A stretch of 64,000 nucleotides of DNA from Ectobacillus sp042610425 (lineage in GTDB: Bacteria > Bacillota > Bacilli > Bacillales > Bacillaceae_G), in NCBI RefSeq assembly GCF_042610425.1, contig NZ_JBGJZM010000001.1:1550001-1614000 (forward strand), given 5' to 3'. This document shows positions 1 through 9,008 of the stretch, in pieces. The notes under the pieces are model-generated. The model had not been told where the DNA came from. It worked only from the letters and a program-made list of their open reading frames with translations, and made no database searches. The first letter of the stretch is position 1, and each line of letters begins with the position of its first letter. Both the position numbers and the translations under genes were made by a program.

Positions 1-1
1 G

Positions 2-187
2 TTGGAAGCCTTTCAAACATTGTCCAAAGTAGAGGGAATTATTCCTGCATTAGAAAGTTCTCATGCAGTTGCCTATGCACTCAAACTTGCAGCAGAACTA
101 TCAAAAGATGATATTCTCATTGTCAATTTATCTGGCCGCGGTGATAAAGATGTGGAACAAGTTCATGAAATGCTTAAATCGAAATAA
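2..187 (+). CDS. trpB: Tryptophan synthase beta chain, C-terminal end (partial)
   Basis: This is the last 61 residues of TrpB, cut by the left window edge. TrpB is the PLP enzyme that condenses indole with serine to give tryptophan. The run GIIPALESSHAVAYA and the glycine-rich SGRGDKD segment near the C-terminus are typical of TrpB. In most Bacillaceae trpA follows and overlaps trpB. Here the stop is followed after 36 nt by a strong intrinsic terminator and no trpA-like frame, so trpB ends its transcription unit. The start and the upstream trp genes lie outside the window. Confidence 0.93.
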   Translation: MEAFQTLSKVEGIIPALESSHAVAYALKLAAELSKDDILIVNLSGRGDKDVEQVHEMLKSK

Positions 188-223
188 AACTATACACAGG
201 ATGACGCAAACTTATAATAGAGG

Positions 224-260
224 GCAAGATGATGGTTCTTTCCGTCATCTTGCTTTTTTT
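224..260 (+). terminator. Intrinsic terminator after trpB
   Basis: The arms GCAAGATGA (224-232) and TCATCTTGC (245-253) pair perfectly over 9 bp and are followed by seven T (254-260). It closes the trp transcription unit directly after trpB. Confidence 0.9.
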
Positions 261-404
261 GTGTTTTAAAATGTCGGCTTTTCTTCCCGCCCTAGCTAGT
301 TTCCTACAAAATAAATTCATAGACAAAAAAGGAAAACCATATTACCATAGAGAATATAGTCTAAATGAAAGCGTTTTCAATTATCTCCAAAAGGTGGGAT
401 TGCC

Positions 405-524
405 ATGGAAACTGAAGGTAACTTTCTGGTAGGACTGTTTTGGGGCGTCATGTGTAGTATTCCGTTGTGGGTTTCCTTTTTCGGTTGGTTAAAGCTTCTC
501 ACTCGTGTGATTTCACACGGATAA
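405..524 (+). CDS. Small hydrophobic membrane protein, 39 aa
   Basis: A 39-codon frame starts at ATG 405 behind a good ribosome binding site (AAAGGTGG, about 8 nt upstream). The product is almost entirely one hydrophobic segment (NFLVGLFWGVMCSIPLWVSF) with a short basic tail (WLKLLTRVISHG), so it should be a single-span membrane peptide. It has its own downstream terminator (558-594). No function can be assigned. The coding call rests on the Shine-Dalgarno sequence, the clear membrane segment and the terminator. Confidence 0.6.
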   Translation: METEGNFLVGLFWGVMCSIPLWVSFFGWLKLLTRVISHG

Positions 525-557
525 GATGGGGCAGCTTTTGTTATTCATACAAAGTGA

Positions 558-594
558 AACGAACTTCCAATCTAAAATTGAAAGTTCGTTTTTT
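558..594 (+). terminator. Intrinsic terminator after the 39-aa gene
   Basis: Perfect 9-bp arms AACGAACTT (558-566) and AAGTTCGTT (582-590) are followed by a T-run. The site lies between convergent genes and may serve both strands. Confidence 0.8.
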
Positions 595-601
595 AATATG
601 A

Positions 602-1312
602 TTAAATATTACAAGAACCATCCGTACACCCTACTCCATCATTGTTAGAACCAAGTACTTGTAATGGCTTGTTGTTCTGTTCTTCTTTCCATACATTTCC
701 CATTACTTCCAAGAACACTTCTACCGGTTGTGCACCAGAAACAGCATATTTTCGATTGAATACAAAGAATGGCACTCCTTGTACTCCTAATTCTTCGGCT
801 TCACGTTGCTCTTCTTTTACTTCATTTCGGTACGTTCCCTCTTCCAAAATGCGCTTTACATCTTCTTGATCTAGTCCAACTTCAACAGCAAGCTTTAACA
901 AATTGTCCTGTTCACCGACATCCAAGGAATCGGTAAAGTATGCTTTCATAAGCCGTTGCATCATTTCGGTCATCTTTCCTTGTTCCTTTGCATAGTGGCT
1001 TACACGATGTGCAGCTTCTGTATTCGTTAACACAATGCCATCCATATTAAAATCAAGACCAATTTCCTTTGCTTGCATGGAAATTTGTTCATTGTTTACC
1101 TTCGCTTGTTCAACGGAAACGCCGTACTTCGATGCGATTGCTTCATGAATATTTTGCTTAGATCCTCTCGTAGCAGCAGGATTCAATTGAAAGCTCTTAA
1201 ATACAAGTTCGACGTCTGCTTTATGATCAAATTGCTTAAGCGCAATATCAAATCTTTTCTTACCAATATAGCAAAATGGACATGCTATATCTGACCAAAC
1301 TTCAACTTCCAT
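602..1312 (-). CDS. DsbA-family (FrnE-like) thioredoxin-fold oxidoreductase
   Basis: This 236-aa protein opens with EVEVWSDIACPFCYIGK, the CPFC active-site motif of the FrnE/HCCA-isomerase-like branch of the DsbA family. The helical insertion, the GVPFFVFN segment carrying the cis-proline (near residue 175) and the Cys-containing tail GVGCTDGSCNI also fit FrnE-like proteins. No signal peptide is present, so it is cytosolic. Such proteins are thought to act in thiol-disulfide exchange under oxidative or disulfide stress. The start ATG follows a G-rich SD (GGGGGG, 8 nt away). A palindrome upstream (1347-1365) may be an operator. The biochemical substrate is unknown. Confidence 0.88.
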   Translation of the reverse strand: MEVEVWSDIACPFCYIGKKRFDIALKQFDHKADVELVFKSFQLNPAATRGSKQNIHEAIASKYGVSVEQAKVNNEQISMQAKEIGLDFNMDGIVLTNTEAAHRVSHYAKEQGKMTEMMQRLMKAYFTDSLDVGEQDNLLKLAVEVGLDQEDVKRILEEGTYRNEVKEEQREAEELGVQGVPFFVFNRKYAVSGAQPVEVFLEVMGNVWKEEQNNKPLQVLGSNNDGVGCTDGSCNI

Positions 1313-1346
1313 ATGTGTAACCCCCCTTAATAATTAGCTATCCTAC

Positions 1347-1365
1347 TACTATTATCTATATAGTA
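1347..1365. promoter_or_regulatory. Inverted repeat upstream of the DsbA-like gene
   Basis: TACTAT and ATAGTA are perfect inverted arms separated by 7 nt, 35 nt upstream of the start codon at 1312. TACT...AGTA half-sites resemble operators of HxlR/DUF24-type thiol sensors such as YodB in Bacillus. The resemblance is only by eye, and no matching regulator gene lies in the window. Confidence 0.4.
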
Positions 1366-1543
1366 ACTATAAAAAGCAAATTCCTGAATCACACAATCAA
1401 AGTTGACGGTCGCAAAGTAATTCTACTATGATAATCTTATTGTATTCTTAATACAAATAAAGATAGTTTTCTAATACACTATATTTACAGTGGTTACCGA
1501 ACTACTTTTTTATTAGAATACGAATGGAGAGAGGATGAAGAGT

Positions 1544-2995
1544 ATGAGTACGAATGCAAAAACATCCGTATCAATAAAATCGCTAATTGGTCCATTGTTA
1601 GCCGTTATTGTTGGTATGATTATGGTCATTCTCGATAGCACTGTGGTAAATGTAGCGCTACCAGGATTAGTAAAGAACTTTGGCAGTACAGTTTCAACGT
1701 TACAATGGGCTATTACTGGCTATACCCTTGCCCTCTCTGCTGTTATTCCATTAGCAGGATGGATGACAGACCGTTTTGGCGCAAAACGGATTTTTCTCAT
1801 TACAATCGGTCTGTTCACAATTGGTTCCGCTCTTTGTTCCCTTGCTCAGACACCTGAGCAATTAATTATGTACCGTATTATTCAAGGGATAGGCGGAGGA
1901 ATGGTAGCTCCAATCGGCATGGCCATTATCTTCCGAATCGCTCCCGAAGGAAGGATAGGTTCTGTCATGGGGATGCTCGGTATTCCGATGCTGCTTGCTC
2001 CTGCTCTAGGCCCTGTTCTATCAGGATGGCTCGTTGAGTATGCATCTTGGCACTGGATTTTCCTTATCAATTTGCCGATTGGGATCATTGCCATTTTAAT
2101 CGGAATTCGCTTTTTGCCTACCTTTGAAAGCAAAACGGTGCCAACGCTAGACATATTAGGTATCGTATTGGCACCAATCGCATTTTCCATGCTTGCCTAC
2201 GGAATCAGTGAAGGCGGAAAAAGCTGGAGCTCTCAATATACCTTGACAGGATTAGGAATCGGAGGCGCTGCTTTACTACTTTTCATTTTTGTAGAATTCC
2301 GTCAAAAACAACCACTTCTTGAGCTCAAAGTATTCCGATCATCCGATTTTACAAGAGGTATTATCGTAGCTTGGATTGCTCAAATTGCATTATTCGGTTC
2401 AATTCTACTTATTCCTTTATATTTACAGACGGTGAAGGGCTACGGTTCGTTTGAAACGGGATTATTATTGCTACCACAAGCATTAACCTCCGCGGTATTC
2501 ATGCCAATCGGTGGACGGTTATTTGATAAAGTAGGCGCTCGTCCCATGGCCATTGCAGGATTCACCATTATTACGGGTGCATTATTTATACTCTCTAAGA
2601 TTACAATTGATACGAGTAACAGTTACATTATCGCTGCACTTGTGATGATCGGAGCAGGTATGGGATTTTCAATGATGTCCATTAATACGCATGTTTTACA
2701 GGCAGCTCCTAAGAATTTGGTAAGCCGAGTTACACCACTTACTACCGCAGCCCAACAGGTTATGGTTTCCTTTGCCGTTGCAGGAATGACTGGCTTTCTT
2801 ACATCAAAAATGTCGCAGCATATGACAGAAACAAAAAATCCTCTTGTAGCTGCTTCGTCAGCCTATGATGATACATTCTTTCTTGCAGCTAGCATTGCAG
2901 CAATAGGAGCTATTGCATCGTTGCTTCTTCGAAAACCTAAAACACTGTCAGAAGAAACGACGAATGAAACACCAGCACCAATCATAGAATCGTAA
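1544..2995 (+). CDS. 14-TM MFS drug:H+ antiporter (DHA2, EmrB/QacA family)
   Basis: Multidrug efflux permease of the cytoplasmic membrane, about 483 aa, with 14 predicted membrane segments. The first helix carries MVILDSTVVNVALPG (motif D1 of the DHA2 family), followed by GWMTDRFGAKR (motif A) and RIIQGIGGGMVAPIG (motif C-like). In-frame ATG codons occur at 1535 and 1544. The SD GGAGAGAGG ends at 1534, directly against the first ATG and 9 nt before the second, so 1544 is chosen. The gene is monocistronic and shares a bidirectional terminator (3021-3060) with the convergent helicase gene. The substrate cannot be read from the sequence. Confidence 0.92.
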   Translation: MSTNAKTSVSIKSLIGPLLAVIVGMIMVILDSTVVNVALPGLVKNFGSTVSTLQWAITGYTLALSAVIPLAGWMTDRFGAKRIFLITIGLFTIGSALCSLAQTPEQLIMYRIIQGIGGGMVAPIGMAIIFRIAPEGRIGSVMGMLGIPMLLAPALGPVLSGWLVEYASWHWIFLINLPIGIIAILIGIRFLPTFESKTVPTLDILGIVLAPIAFSMLAYGISEGGKSWSSQYTLTGLGIGGAALLLFIFVEFRQKQPLLELKVFRSSDFTRGIIVAWIAQIALFGSILLIPLYLQTVKGYGSFETGLLLLPQALTSAVFMPIGGRLFDKVGARPMAIAGFTIITGALFILSKITIDTSNSYIIAALVMIGAGMGFSMMSINTHVLQAAPKNLVSRVTPLTTAAQQVMVSFAVAGMTGFLTSKMSQHMTETKNPLVAASSAYDDTFFLAASIAAIGAIASLLLRKPKTLSEETTNETPAPIIES

Positions 2996-3020
2996 ATGTG
3001 AAAAAAGCTTCATTCTATTA

Positions 3021-3060
3021 AAAAAGGGTATGACATCTTATGCGATGTCATACCCTTTTT
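3021..3060. terminator. Bidirectional intrinsic terminator
   Basis: AAAAAGGGTATGACATC pairs perfectly with GATGTCATACCCTTTTT around a 6-nt loop, with A- and T-runs on both sides. It serves the MFS gene (+) and the DbpA gene (-), whose stop codon touches the stem. Confidence 0.95.
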
Positions 3061-4501
3061 ATTGATATGCTTCTTTTACCTTTAGCCGCTTGCCCTTTAT
3101 TGTCGTTTGTTCCATAGCCTTAAGCACAATCAAACCTTTTCCATTTAAAATATCCACATAGGAAACATGATCCTGTATCGTAATAATCCCAATATCGTCT
3201 GCTGTCACGCCTGGAATTTTGGCAATCGTCCCCACAAAATCTACAGCTCTCATTTTTTTATTCTTTCCACCATTAAAGTAGAGCTTCATAATTTCTTGAT
3301 TGAGCTTTGCGTTTCTATCCTGCTTAATAACCGGACGCGTGTCCATTTTTTCGTCAAATGCAGCTTTGCACCTTGCTACTTCCTCTTTAGAAGGAGCCTC
3401 TCTTCTTGGTATTTCAAATCCAAGATACGTCTGTAGCTCATCTATATATTTTTCTTCGTATGGCGTAAGAAAAGTAATAGCTTTTCCTGATTTCCCTGCA
3501 CGCCCTGTTCTACCTGTTCGGTGCACATAGCTTTCCTTTTCAAGAGGCAGGTCATAGTTAATCACAAGTGTAATATTTTCAATGTCAATCCCTCTAGCGG
3601 CCACATCAGTAGCGACTAAGTAGCGAAACTTTCCTCTCTTAAAATCATTCATAACCGAGAACCGATCCTCCTGCATCATGCCACCGTGAATTTCATCACA
3701 GGAATAGCGATCATGATCAAGTCTATCCCATACTGAGTCGACTTGCTCTTGCGTTCTGCAAAAAATCATACAGCTATCCGGATTTTCAACGGTTGTTATA
3801 TCACGAAGAAGACTGTACTTCTCCTCTTCTCTAACTTCTACAAGGGAATGTTCAATTCGTGCTGTCGTATGTTCCGTAGAAGGAATGATGATTTCAACTG
3901 GATCGTTCAAATATTTAAAGCATAGTGTTTCAACATTCTTTGGCAAGGTTGCCGAGAAAACCATCGTCATTCGATTTGTGGGTAAGGCTTGCAAGATAGC
4001 CTCTACCTGCTCAATAAACCCCATGCTTAGCATTTCATCTACTTCATCAATTACAAAATATTTCAGTTTATCTAAACTAAGAGTTCCTTTTTCAATATGA
4101 TCCAATACCCGCCCTGGTGTTCCCACAACGACATGTGTTTTTTGCTTTAATTCTAATTTTTGCGTAGCAAACGGTTGCTTACCGTAAATAGCCGTCGCTT
4201 TTACTCGTTTCAATCTTCCTATATTGGAAAAATCCTCTTTCACCTGGGCAGCAAGCTCCCGTGTCGGCGTAAGGATTAGTGCTTGCGGCTTATTTTCTTC
4301 CCACTCTACCATTTCACAAAGCGGAATAGCAAAGGACGCCGTCTTCCCGCTTCCTGTTTGCGCCTTAACAATCAAATCTTTCCTTTCCAAAGCAGCAGGT
4401 ATTACCTTCCTTTGCACCTCTGTAGGAACCTCATAGTGTAAATAAGCAAGCGCCTGAATGATCTCCTCACTTAACTGATAATCGGTAAAACGTTTATTCA
4501 T
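3059..4501 (-). CDS. dbpA: ATP-dependent RNA helicase DbpA (YxiN-type)
   Basis: DEAD-box helicase of about 480 aa, the size of B. subtilis YxiN/DbpA, which binds hairpin 92 of 23S rRNA during 50S assembly. Motifs seen in order: AQTGSGKT (I), PTRELA (Ia), TPGR (Ib), SAT (III), DVAARGID (V) and HRTGRTGRAG (VI). The C-terminal RNA-binding domain carries AVDFVGTIAKIPGVTADDIGIITI, typical of DbpA (positions roughly 400-475). Motif II reads DEVD instead of DEAD. The frame is open to 4549, but MNKRF at 4501 has SD GAGG 7 nt upstream and matches family length, so that start is preferred. Confidence 0.93.
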   Translation of the reverse strand: MNKRFTDYQLSEEIIQALAYLHYEVPTEVQRKVIPAALERKDLIVKAQTGSGKTASFAIPLCEMVEWEENKPQALILTPTRELAAQVKEDFSNIGRLKRVKATAIYGKQPFATQKLELKQKTHVVVGTPGRVLDHIEKGTLSLDKLKYFVIDEVDEMLSMGFIEQVEAILQALPTNRMTMVFSATLPKNVETLCFKYLNDPVEIIIPSTEHTTARIEHSLVEVREEEKYSLLRDITTVENPDSCMIFCRTQEQVDSVWDRLDHDRYSCDEIHGGMMQEDRFSVMNDFKRGKFRYLVATDVAARGIDIENITLVINYDLPLEKESYVHRTGRTGRAGKSGKAITFLTPYEEKYIDELQTYLGFEIPRREAPSKEEVARCKAAFDEKMDTRPVIKQDRNAKLNQEIMKLYFNGGKNKKMRAVDFVGTIAKIPGVTADDIGIITIQDHVSYVDILNGKGLIVLKAMEQTTIKGKRLKVKEAYQ

Positions 4502-4628
4502 AGGATAACCTCGTTTTGTTTTAGGATCGATTGCAAAAGCAGTCTTCATATCTCATTATACTGGAAATTTGCTCATATAAACATGCAGAAAAAAACTGCC
4601 TGTTTCAGAAAACAGACAGCACAAATGC

Positions 4629-4675
4629 AAAAAAGAGGTCTGCTGCAATAACCCCCTTGCAGCAGACCTCTTTTT
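4629..4675 (-). terminator. Intrinsic terminator downstream of yceI
   Basis: The arms AAAAAGAGGTCTGCTGCAA and TTGCAGCAGACCTCTTTTT pair perfectly around a short C-rich loop, with A/T runs on both strands. It lies 16 nt past the yceI stop and separates that gene from the helicase gene. Confidence 0.93.
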
Positions 4676-4690
4676 ATAAGTATGTGTTGA

Positions 4691-5224
4691 TTAAGCTTGT
4701 TTAGCAGCTTGAAGTTCCACAGAAATTTTCACATCGTCACCGATTAATACGCCACCAGTTTCTAATGCTGCATTATAAGTTAAGTTGTAATTGCTACGTT
4801 TGATGCTTCCTTTTACAGTGAAGCCAGCTTTTTCATTGCCCCATGGATCTTTTCCTGATCCTTCATATGTTACATCAAATGTTTCAGAACGAGTTACGCC
4901 ATGAAGTGCAATATCACCAGTCATTTTGTATTCATCTTCACCAGTTTTTACAATACTAGTAGCTACAAATGTTAGCTTAGGAGTTTCTTCTACATTGAAG
5001 AAATCAGCAGAACGTAAATGTGCATCACGATCAGCATTACGTGTAGAAATACTTTCTAAATCAATATCAAATGAAATAGTAGCTGTTGTTAAATCAGCTG
5101 GATCTGCTTCAATTTCAGCACTGAAAGATTGAAAAGCACCCTTAACCTTAGAAATCATCATATGTCTAATAGAAAAATCCACGTCTGTGTGTGCAGGATC
5201 TAAAGCCCATTTTGAAATTGTCAT
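4691..5224 (-). CDS. YceI-family lipid-binding protein
   Basis: 177-aa YceI-domain protein. The family folds as a lipocalin-like barrel that binds polyisoprenoid chains. Diagnostic segments are WALDPAHTDVDFSIRHMMISKVKGAF at the N-terminus, DADRD/AHLRSADFFNVEETPKLTF in the middle and the FTVKGSIKRSNYNL strand near residue 140. It lacks a signal peptide, unlike E. coli YceI, so the Bacillus form is cytoplasmic. The start has SD GGGGGT about 9 nt upstream. It is monocistronic with its own terminator. The biological role in Firmicutes is unsettled. Confidence 0.92.
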   Translation of the reverse strand: MTISKWALDPAHTDVDFSIRHMMISKVKGAFQSFSAEIEADPADLTTATISFDIDLESISTRNADRDAHLRSADFFNVEETPKLTFVATSIVKTGEDEYKMTGDIALHGVTRSETFDVTYEGSGKDPWGNEKAGFTVKGSIKRSNYNLTYNAALETGGVLIGDDVKISVELQAAKQA

Positions 5225-5301
5225 TTTAATATACCCCCGAATTTGTTTTTAGTTTTGGTTTTTTAAATTAAATTCTTACTACACTTATTATTATATTTAC
5301 T

Positions 5302-5312
5302 TACTTTAAGTA
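5302..5312. promoter_or_regulatory. Short palindrome upstream of yceI
   Basis: TACTT-T-AAGTA sits 78 nt upstream of the yceI start in an AT-rich promoter region. It could be an operator for a MarR/HxlR-type regulator, but the site is short and this is a weak call. Confidence 0.25.
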
Positions 5313-5383
5313 TGTCAATTACTTTTTAGAAAAAACTATATTTTTTCTATTATCACTATATAATACTCGTTTATCCCTTCAAC

Positions 5384-5416
5384 AACAAAGGTATGGATTC
5401 ATTCCATACCTTTGTT
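5384..5416 (-). terminator. Hairpin after the ABC exporter operon
   Basis: The arms AACAAAGGTATGGA and TCCATACCTTTGTT (14 bp, 5-nt loop) lie 8 nt past the yfiC-like stop. The T-run is weak, so it may act as a 3'-end stabiliser as much as a terminator. Confidence 0.7.
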
Positions 5417-5424
5417 CACACACT

Positions 5425-7263
5425 TCATTCCAGCGCACTGCTTTGCTTTTGTTGGTGTATCATATTATAATAAGCCCCCTTCTTTGCAAGTAAAGAAGAA
5501 TGACTACCTTGTTCCGTAATTTCACCATGGTCAATTACCATAATGGTATCTGCATCTCGGATTGTATTAAGCCGATGCGCAATGATAAAGCTCGTCCGTC
5601 CTTTCATAATATTCAAAAGGGCATCCTGGATATGAAGCTCTGTTCGCGTATCAATGCTGCTTGTTGCCTCATCTAATATTAATATAGAAGGATTCGCTAA
5701 AATTGCCCTCGCAATCGCCAATAACTGTCTTTGTCCTTGACTTAAATTTCCACCATTTTCTGCTAATTGCGTCTCATATTGTTCAGGAAGACGTCTTATA
5801 AATACGTCTGCATTGGCCATGCGTGCCGCTGCCTCTACCTCGTAATCGGTAGCGTCAATGTTGCCATATCTAATATTTTCCTTAATGGTACCTGAAAATA
5901 AATAGGTATCCTGCAACACCATGCCAAAACTACTTCTTACACTATCTCGCGTATATTCCCGAATATCCCGCCCGTCAATGGTAATTTTTCCAGCAGATAC
6001 ATCATAGAAGCGGGTAAGTAGATTAACAATCGTTGTCTTTCCAGCTCCCGTTGGTCCTACAAGTGCCACATTGCTACCTTCCTTAGATGAAAAGCTAATA
6101 TGATTCAGAATCGGTACATCCATTCGATATCCAAAGCTAACATCTTCAAATACAACATGCCCCTTCGGATTGGTTAGGGCAACTGCATACGGGCTATCGG
6201 GCTGCTCCTCTTGTTCATCCAGAACTTCGAACACCCGCTCTGCGCCTGCAATGCCCGATTGCAGAGTATTAAAGATATTTGCTAAATCATTTAACGGTCT
6301 AACAAATTGTCTAGAATAGCTTAGAAAACTTGCTATAATCCCAACCGTAATCAAGCTTTTCACCGCTAATATCCCGCCAACAATAGCAACCATTGCAAAT
6401 CCAACATTATTGATTACATTCATGATTGGCATTAAGAAGCCAGACCAAATTTGCGCCTTTAATCCTACGTCGCATAGCTTTTGATTAACTTCATCAAACT
6501 CCTTAATTGCTTTTTCCTCATGGTTAAATGCCTTTACAACATTCCAACCTGAAATGGTTTCTTCAACTTGACTATTTAAATTTCCAAGCTGCACTTGCTG
6601 CGATTTAAAGAGGACACTTGTTTTCCGTGCAATCGTCCGGGTAAGGAAAAATACCATTGGAACGGTAATGAGACTTGCTAGCGTCAAGAGAGGGCTGAGC
6701 ACAACCATCATCACAAAAGAACCAACAAGCACAATAAGTCCCGACATAAGTTGCGTAGTAGACTGAGAAATTGTCGTACTCACATTATCGATATCATTCG
6801 TTAGTCGGCTCATAATCTCTCCACTTTGCCGCGTATCAAAAAAGGAAATAGGTAGCTTTTGCAATTTGTCAAATAAGGTACGTCTCAGACTCATTACGAT
6901 TCGCCCAGAAACACCTGCCATTAGCCAACCTTGTAAAAACGTAAGAAATGCATCCATAAAATATGCCGCTGCTAAAGAAGCAATGGCAACTTCAAGCATC
7001 CCAAAATTCACCTTGCTAGAAGAGGACATGGAATCAATTGATACACCTATTAAGTAAGGAACTGCAAGCGTTAGCACCGAATCCAATATGATAAATAGAA
7101 AAATAAGCAACAACAGCCTTCTTTCCTTTCCAAAGAAAAGCCACAATCGTTTCAATGTTCCTTTAGCATTCTTTGGTTTTACAACAGGACCTCTTCTTTG
7201 ATGGCCTCCAGGTCTCATGACTCCATTTAGCATAGGACGTTCTGTTTCTTTTGATTGTGTCAT
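5425..7263 (-). CDS. Heterodimeric ABC exporter subunit with the canonical ATPase site (YfiC-like)
   Basis: 612-aa half-transporter: about 6 TM helices (residues 50-350) followed by an ATPase domain. It has Walker A VGPTGAGKTT, signature LSQGQRQ, Walker B LILDEATSSID with the catalytic Glu, and an intact H-loop IIAHRLNTI. It starts 2 nt after the stop of the partner gene, so the two are translated together. Size and order match B. subtilis YfiB/YfiC and other heterodimeric multidrug exporters (BmrCD/LmrCD class). The SD AAGGTGGTG lies inside the end of the upstream gene. Export of drugs or lipids is likely; the substrate is unknown. Confidence 0.92.
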   Translation of the reverse strand: MTQSKETERPMLNGVMRPGGHQRRGPVVKPKNAKGTLKRLWLFFGKERRLLLLIFLFIILDSVLTLAVPYLIGVSIDSMSSSSKVNFGMLEVAIASLAAAYFMDAFLTFLQGWLMAGVSGRIVMSLRRTLFDKLQKLPISFFDTRQSGEIMSRLTNDIDNVSTTISQSTTQLMSGLIVLVGSFVMMVVLSPLLTLASLITVPMVFFLTRTIARKTSVLFKSQQVQLGNLNSQVEETISGWNVVKAFNHEEKAIKEFDEVNQKLCDVGLKAQIWSGFLMPIMNVINNVGFAMVAIVGGILAVKSLITVGIIASFLSYSRQFVRPLNDLANIFNTLQSGIAGAERVFEVLDEQEEQPDSPYAVALTNPKGHVVFEDVSFGYRMDVPILNHISFSSKEGSNVALVGPTGAGKTTIVNLLTRFYDVSAGKITIDGRDIREYTRDSVRSSFGMVLQDTYLFSGTIKENIRYGNIDATDYEVEAAARMANADVFIRRLPEQYETQLAENGGNLSQGQRQLLAIARAILANPSILILDEATSSIDTRTELHIQDALLNIMKGRTSFIIAHRLNTIRDADTIMVIDHGEITEQGSHSSLLAKKGAYYNMIHQQKQSSALE

Positions 7264-7265
7264 GT

Positions 7266-9008
7266 TTACACCACCTTGCCTACTTGTGATTGTGCAATTT
7301 CCTGATACAGTTTGCAGCTCTTTAGCAGATCTTCATGTTTCCCCATCCCTACAATTTCACCATGATCGAATACAAGAATCATATCCGCATCCATAACAGA
7401 ACTCATACGCTGTGCAATAATAAGACGGGTCACAGTAGCATAACTAGAGAGTGCCTGCTTTATTCTTCCTTCCGTTTCCACATCGACTGCACTCGTACAA
7501 TCATCTAAAATGAGAATTTCCGGTTTTCTGACGAGCGCCCTTGCAATAGCAAGACGCTGTTTCTGACCTCCAGATAGATTCACACCACCTTGTCCAATTT
7601 TCGTTTCATAACCTTCCGGACAGGCAATTATAAAGTCATGTGCACCTGCCATCCTTGCCGCCATTATGATTTCCTCTCTCGATGCGTCTTCTTTTCCCCA
7701 ACGTATGTTATCGATAATGGTACCTGTGAATAAAATATTTTTTTGGGGGACAATCGCGATTTTTTCACGCAGTATTTTCGGATCAATCAGTCTTACATCT
7801 TCCCCATTGATTTTTATAGAACCAGACGTAACATCATAGAAACGCGGGATCAAACTAATTAAGCTACTTTTCCCCGAGCCCGTTGATCCGATAATCCCAA
7901 CCGTTTCCCCAGGCACACAATGAAAGGTTACATGATTCACAACCGGATCACCTGCTGCCCCCTTGTAGGAGAAACAGACATCATCAAAATCAATGCTTCC
8001 TGTTATCTGTGTTTGGCTGCTATTATCACTCCACGTCATATGATTTTCCTGTAAAAATACTTCATTAATACGACCGAAGGAGGCTCTTGCCCGAACAAAC
8101 ATCGTTAACACCATCGAAATAATCATCAACGAAAATAAAATTTGCGTGATATAGTTAATGAATGCAATCACGTGACCAATCTGCATTTGCCCATGATTGA
8201 CTCCCAGTCCTCCTAGCCAAAGCACCGCAACAATTCCAATGTTTACGGTAAGTGCAATGGCCGGGTTAAAGCCTGCCATGACGCGAAGTGCAGCAATCGA
8301 TCTGTTTTGATATTCTTCATTCACTGTTTTAAATTTATCACCCTCATGATCAAAGCGGTTAAATGCCTTCACAACCCGAATGCCAGACAAGTACTCTCTT
8401 ACGACACGATTTACACGATCAAGTTCCTGTTGTACCCTTAAAAAAAACGGAAATCCAATTTTCATATTCAACCAAATAAAGAGTCCAACAATGGGAACAA
8501 TTACCGCAAGCACAACAGCCAATTGGGGATTTAGACGAATCGCCAAAATCAAGCTTCCAATCCCAATTAAAGGAGCCTTCACAAAAATTCGCATTAACCC
8601 GTTTACAAATACTTGAACCTGCGTTACATCATTGATTACTCTTGTAATCAATGACGCTCTATCAAATTCATCGATATTCTCAAAGCTTAGCATTTGGATT
8701 TTCCGAAACAAATCGGCTCGTAAATCCATTCCAAAATGCTGCGAAACATAACTAGATATAATATTGCGTGTGGAAGCAAAGACAGCTCCAAGCAAAGTAA
8801 TGAATAGCATAAGTCCGCCATATCTCATCACATAATTCATATCTTTATTTGCAACACCATTGTCGATAATATTGGACAATATAGTAGGCTGCAAGAGATC
8901 ACACAATGCTTCGAACGTTAAAAAAACAATCGCTATAGAAAAAGGCTTCCAATATGTTTTACTATATTTACGATACAACTTTATATGACCCCCTAAGAAC
9001 ATAATCAA
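7266..9008 (-). CDS. Heterodimeric ABC exporter subunit with the degenerate ATPase site (YfiB-like)
   Basis: Half-transporter of up to 580 aa with six TM helices and an ATPase domain (Walker A GSTGSGKSS, signature LSGGQKQR). The residue after Walker B is Asp rather than Glu (LILDDCTSAVD) and the switch histidine is Gln (IIAQRMSSV). Those changes mark the non-hydrolysing site of heterodimeric exporters, which fits pairing with the next gene. The frame opens with TTG at 9008, with ATG at 9002 and TTG at 8978 also possible. The only convincing SD (AGGGGGTC) lies 10 nt before 8978, giving a start at LYRKYSK. Confidence 0.92.
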   Translation of the reverse strand: MIMFLGGHIKLYRKYSKTYWKPFSIAIVFLTFEALCDLLQPTILSNIIDNGVANKDMNYVMRYGGLMLFITLLGAVFASTRNIISSYVSQHFGMDLRADLFRKIQMLSFENIDEFDRASLITRVINDVTQVQVFVNGLMRIFVKAPLIGIGSLILAIRLNPQLAVVLAVIVPIVGLFIWLNMKIGFPFFLRVQQELDRVNRVVREYLSGIRVVKAFNRFDHEGDKFKTVNEEYQNRSIAALRVMAGFNPAIALTVNIGIVAVLWLGGLGVNHGQMQIGHVIAFINYITQILFSLMIISMVLTMFVRARASFGRINEVFLQENHMTWSDNSSQTQITGSIDFDDVCFSYKGAAGDPVVNHVTFHCVPGETVGIIGSTGSGKSSLISLIPRFYDVTSGSIKINGEDVRLIDPKILREKIAIVPQKNILFTGTIIDNIRWGKEDASREEIIMAARMAGAHDFIIACPEGYETKIGQGGVNLSGGQKQRLAIARALVRKPEILILDDCTSAVDVETEGRIKQALSSYATVTRLIIAQRMSSVMDADMILVFDHGEIVGMGKHEDLLKSCKLYQEIAQSQVGKVV

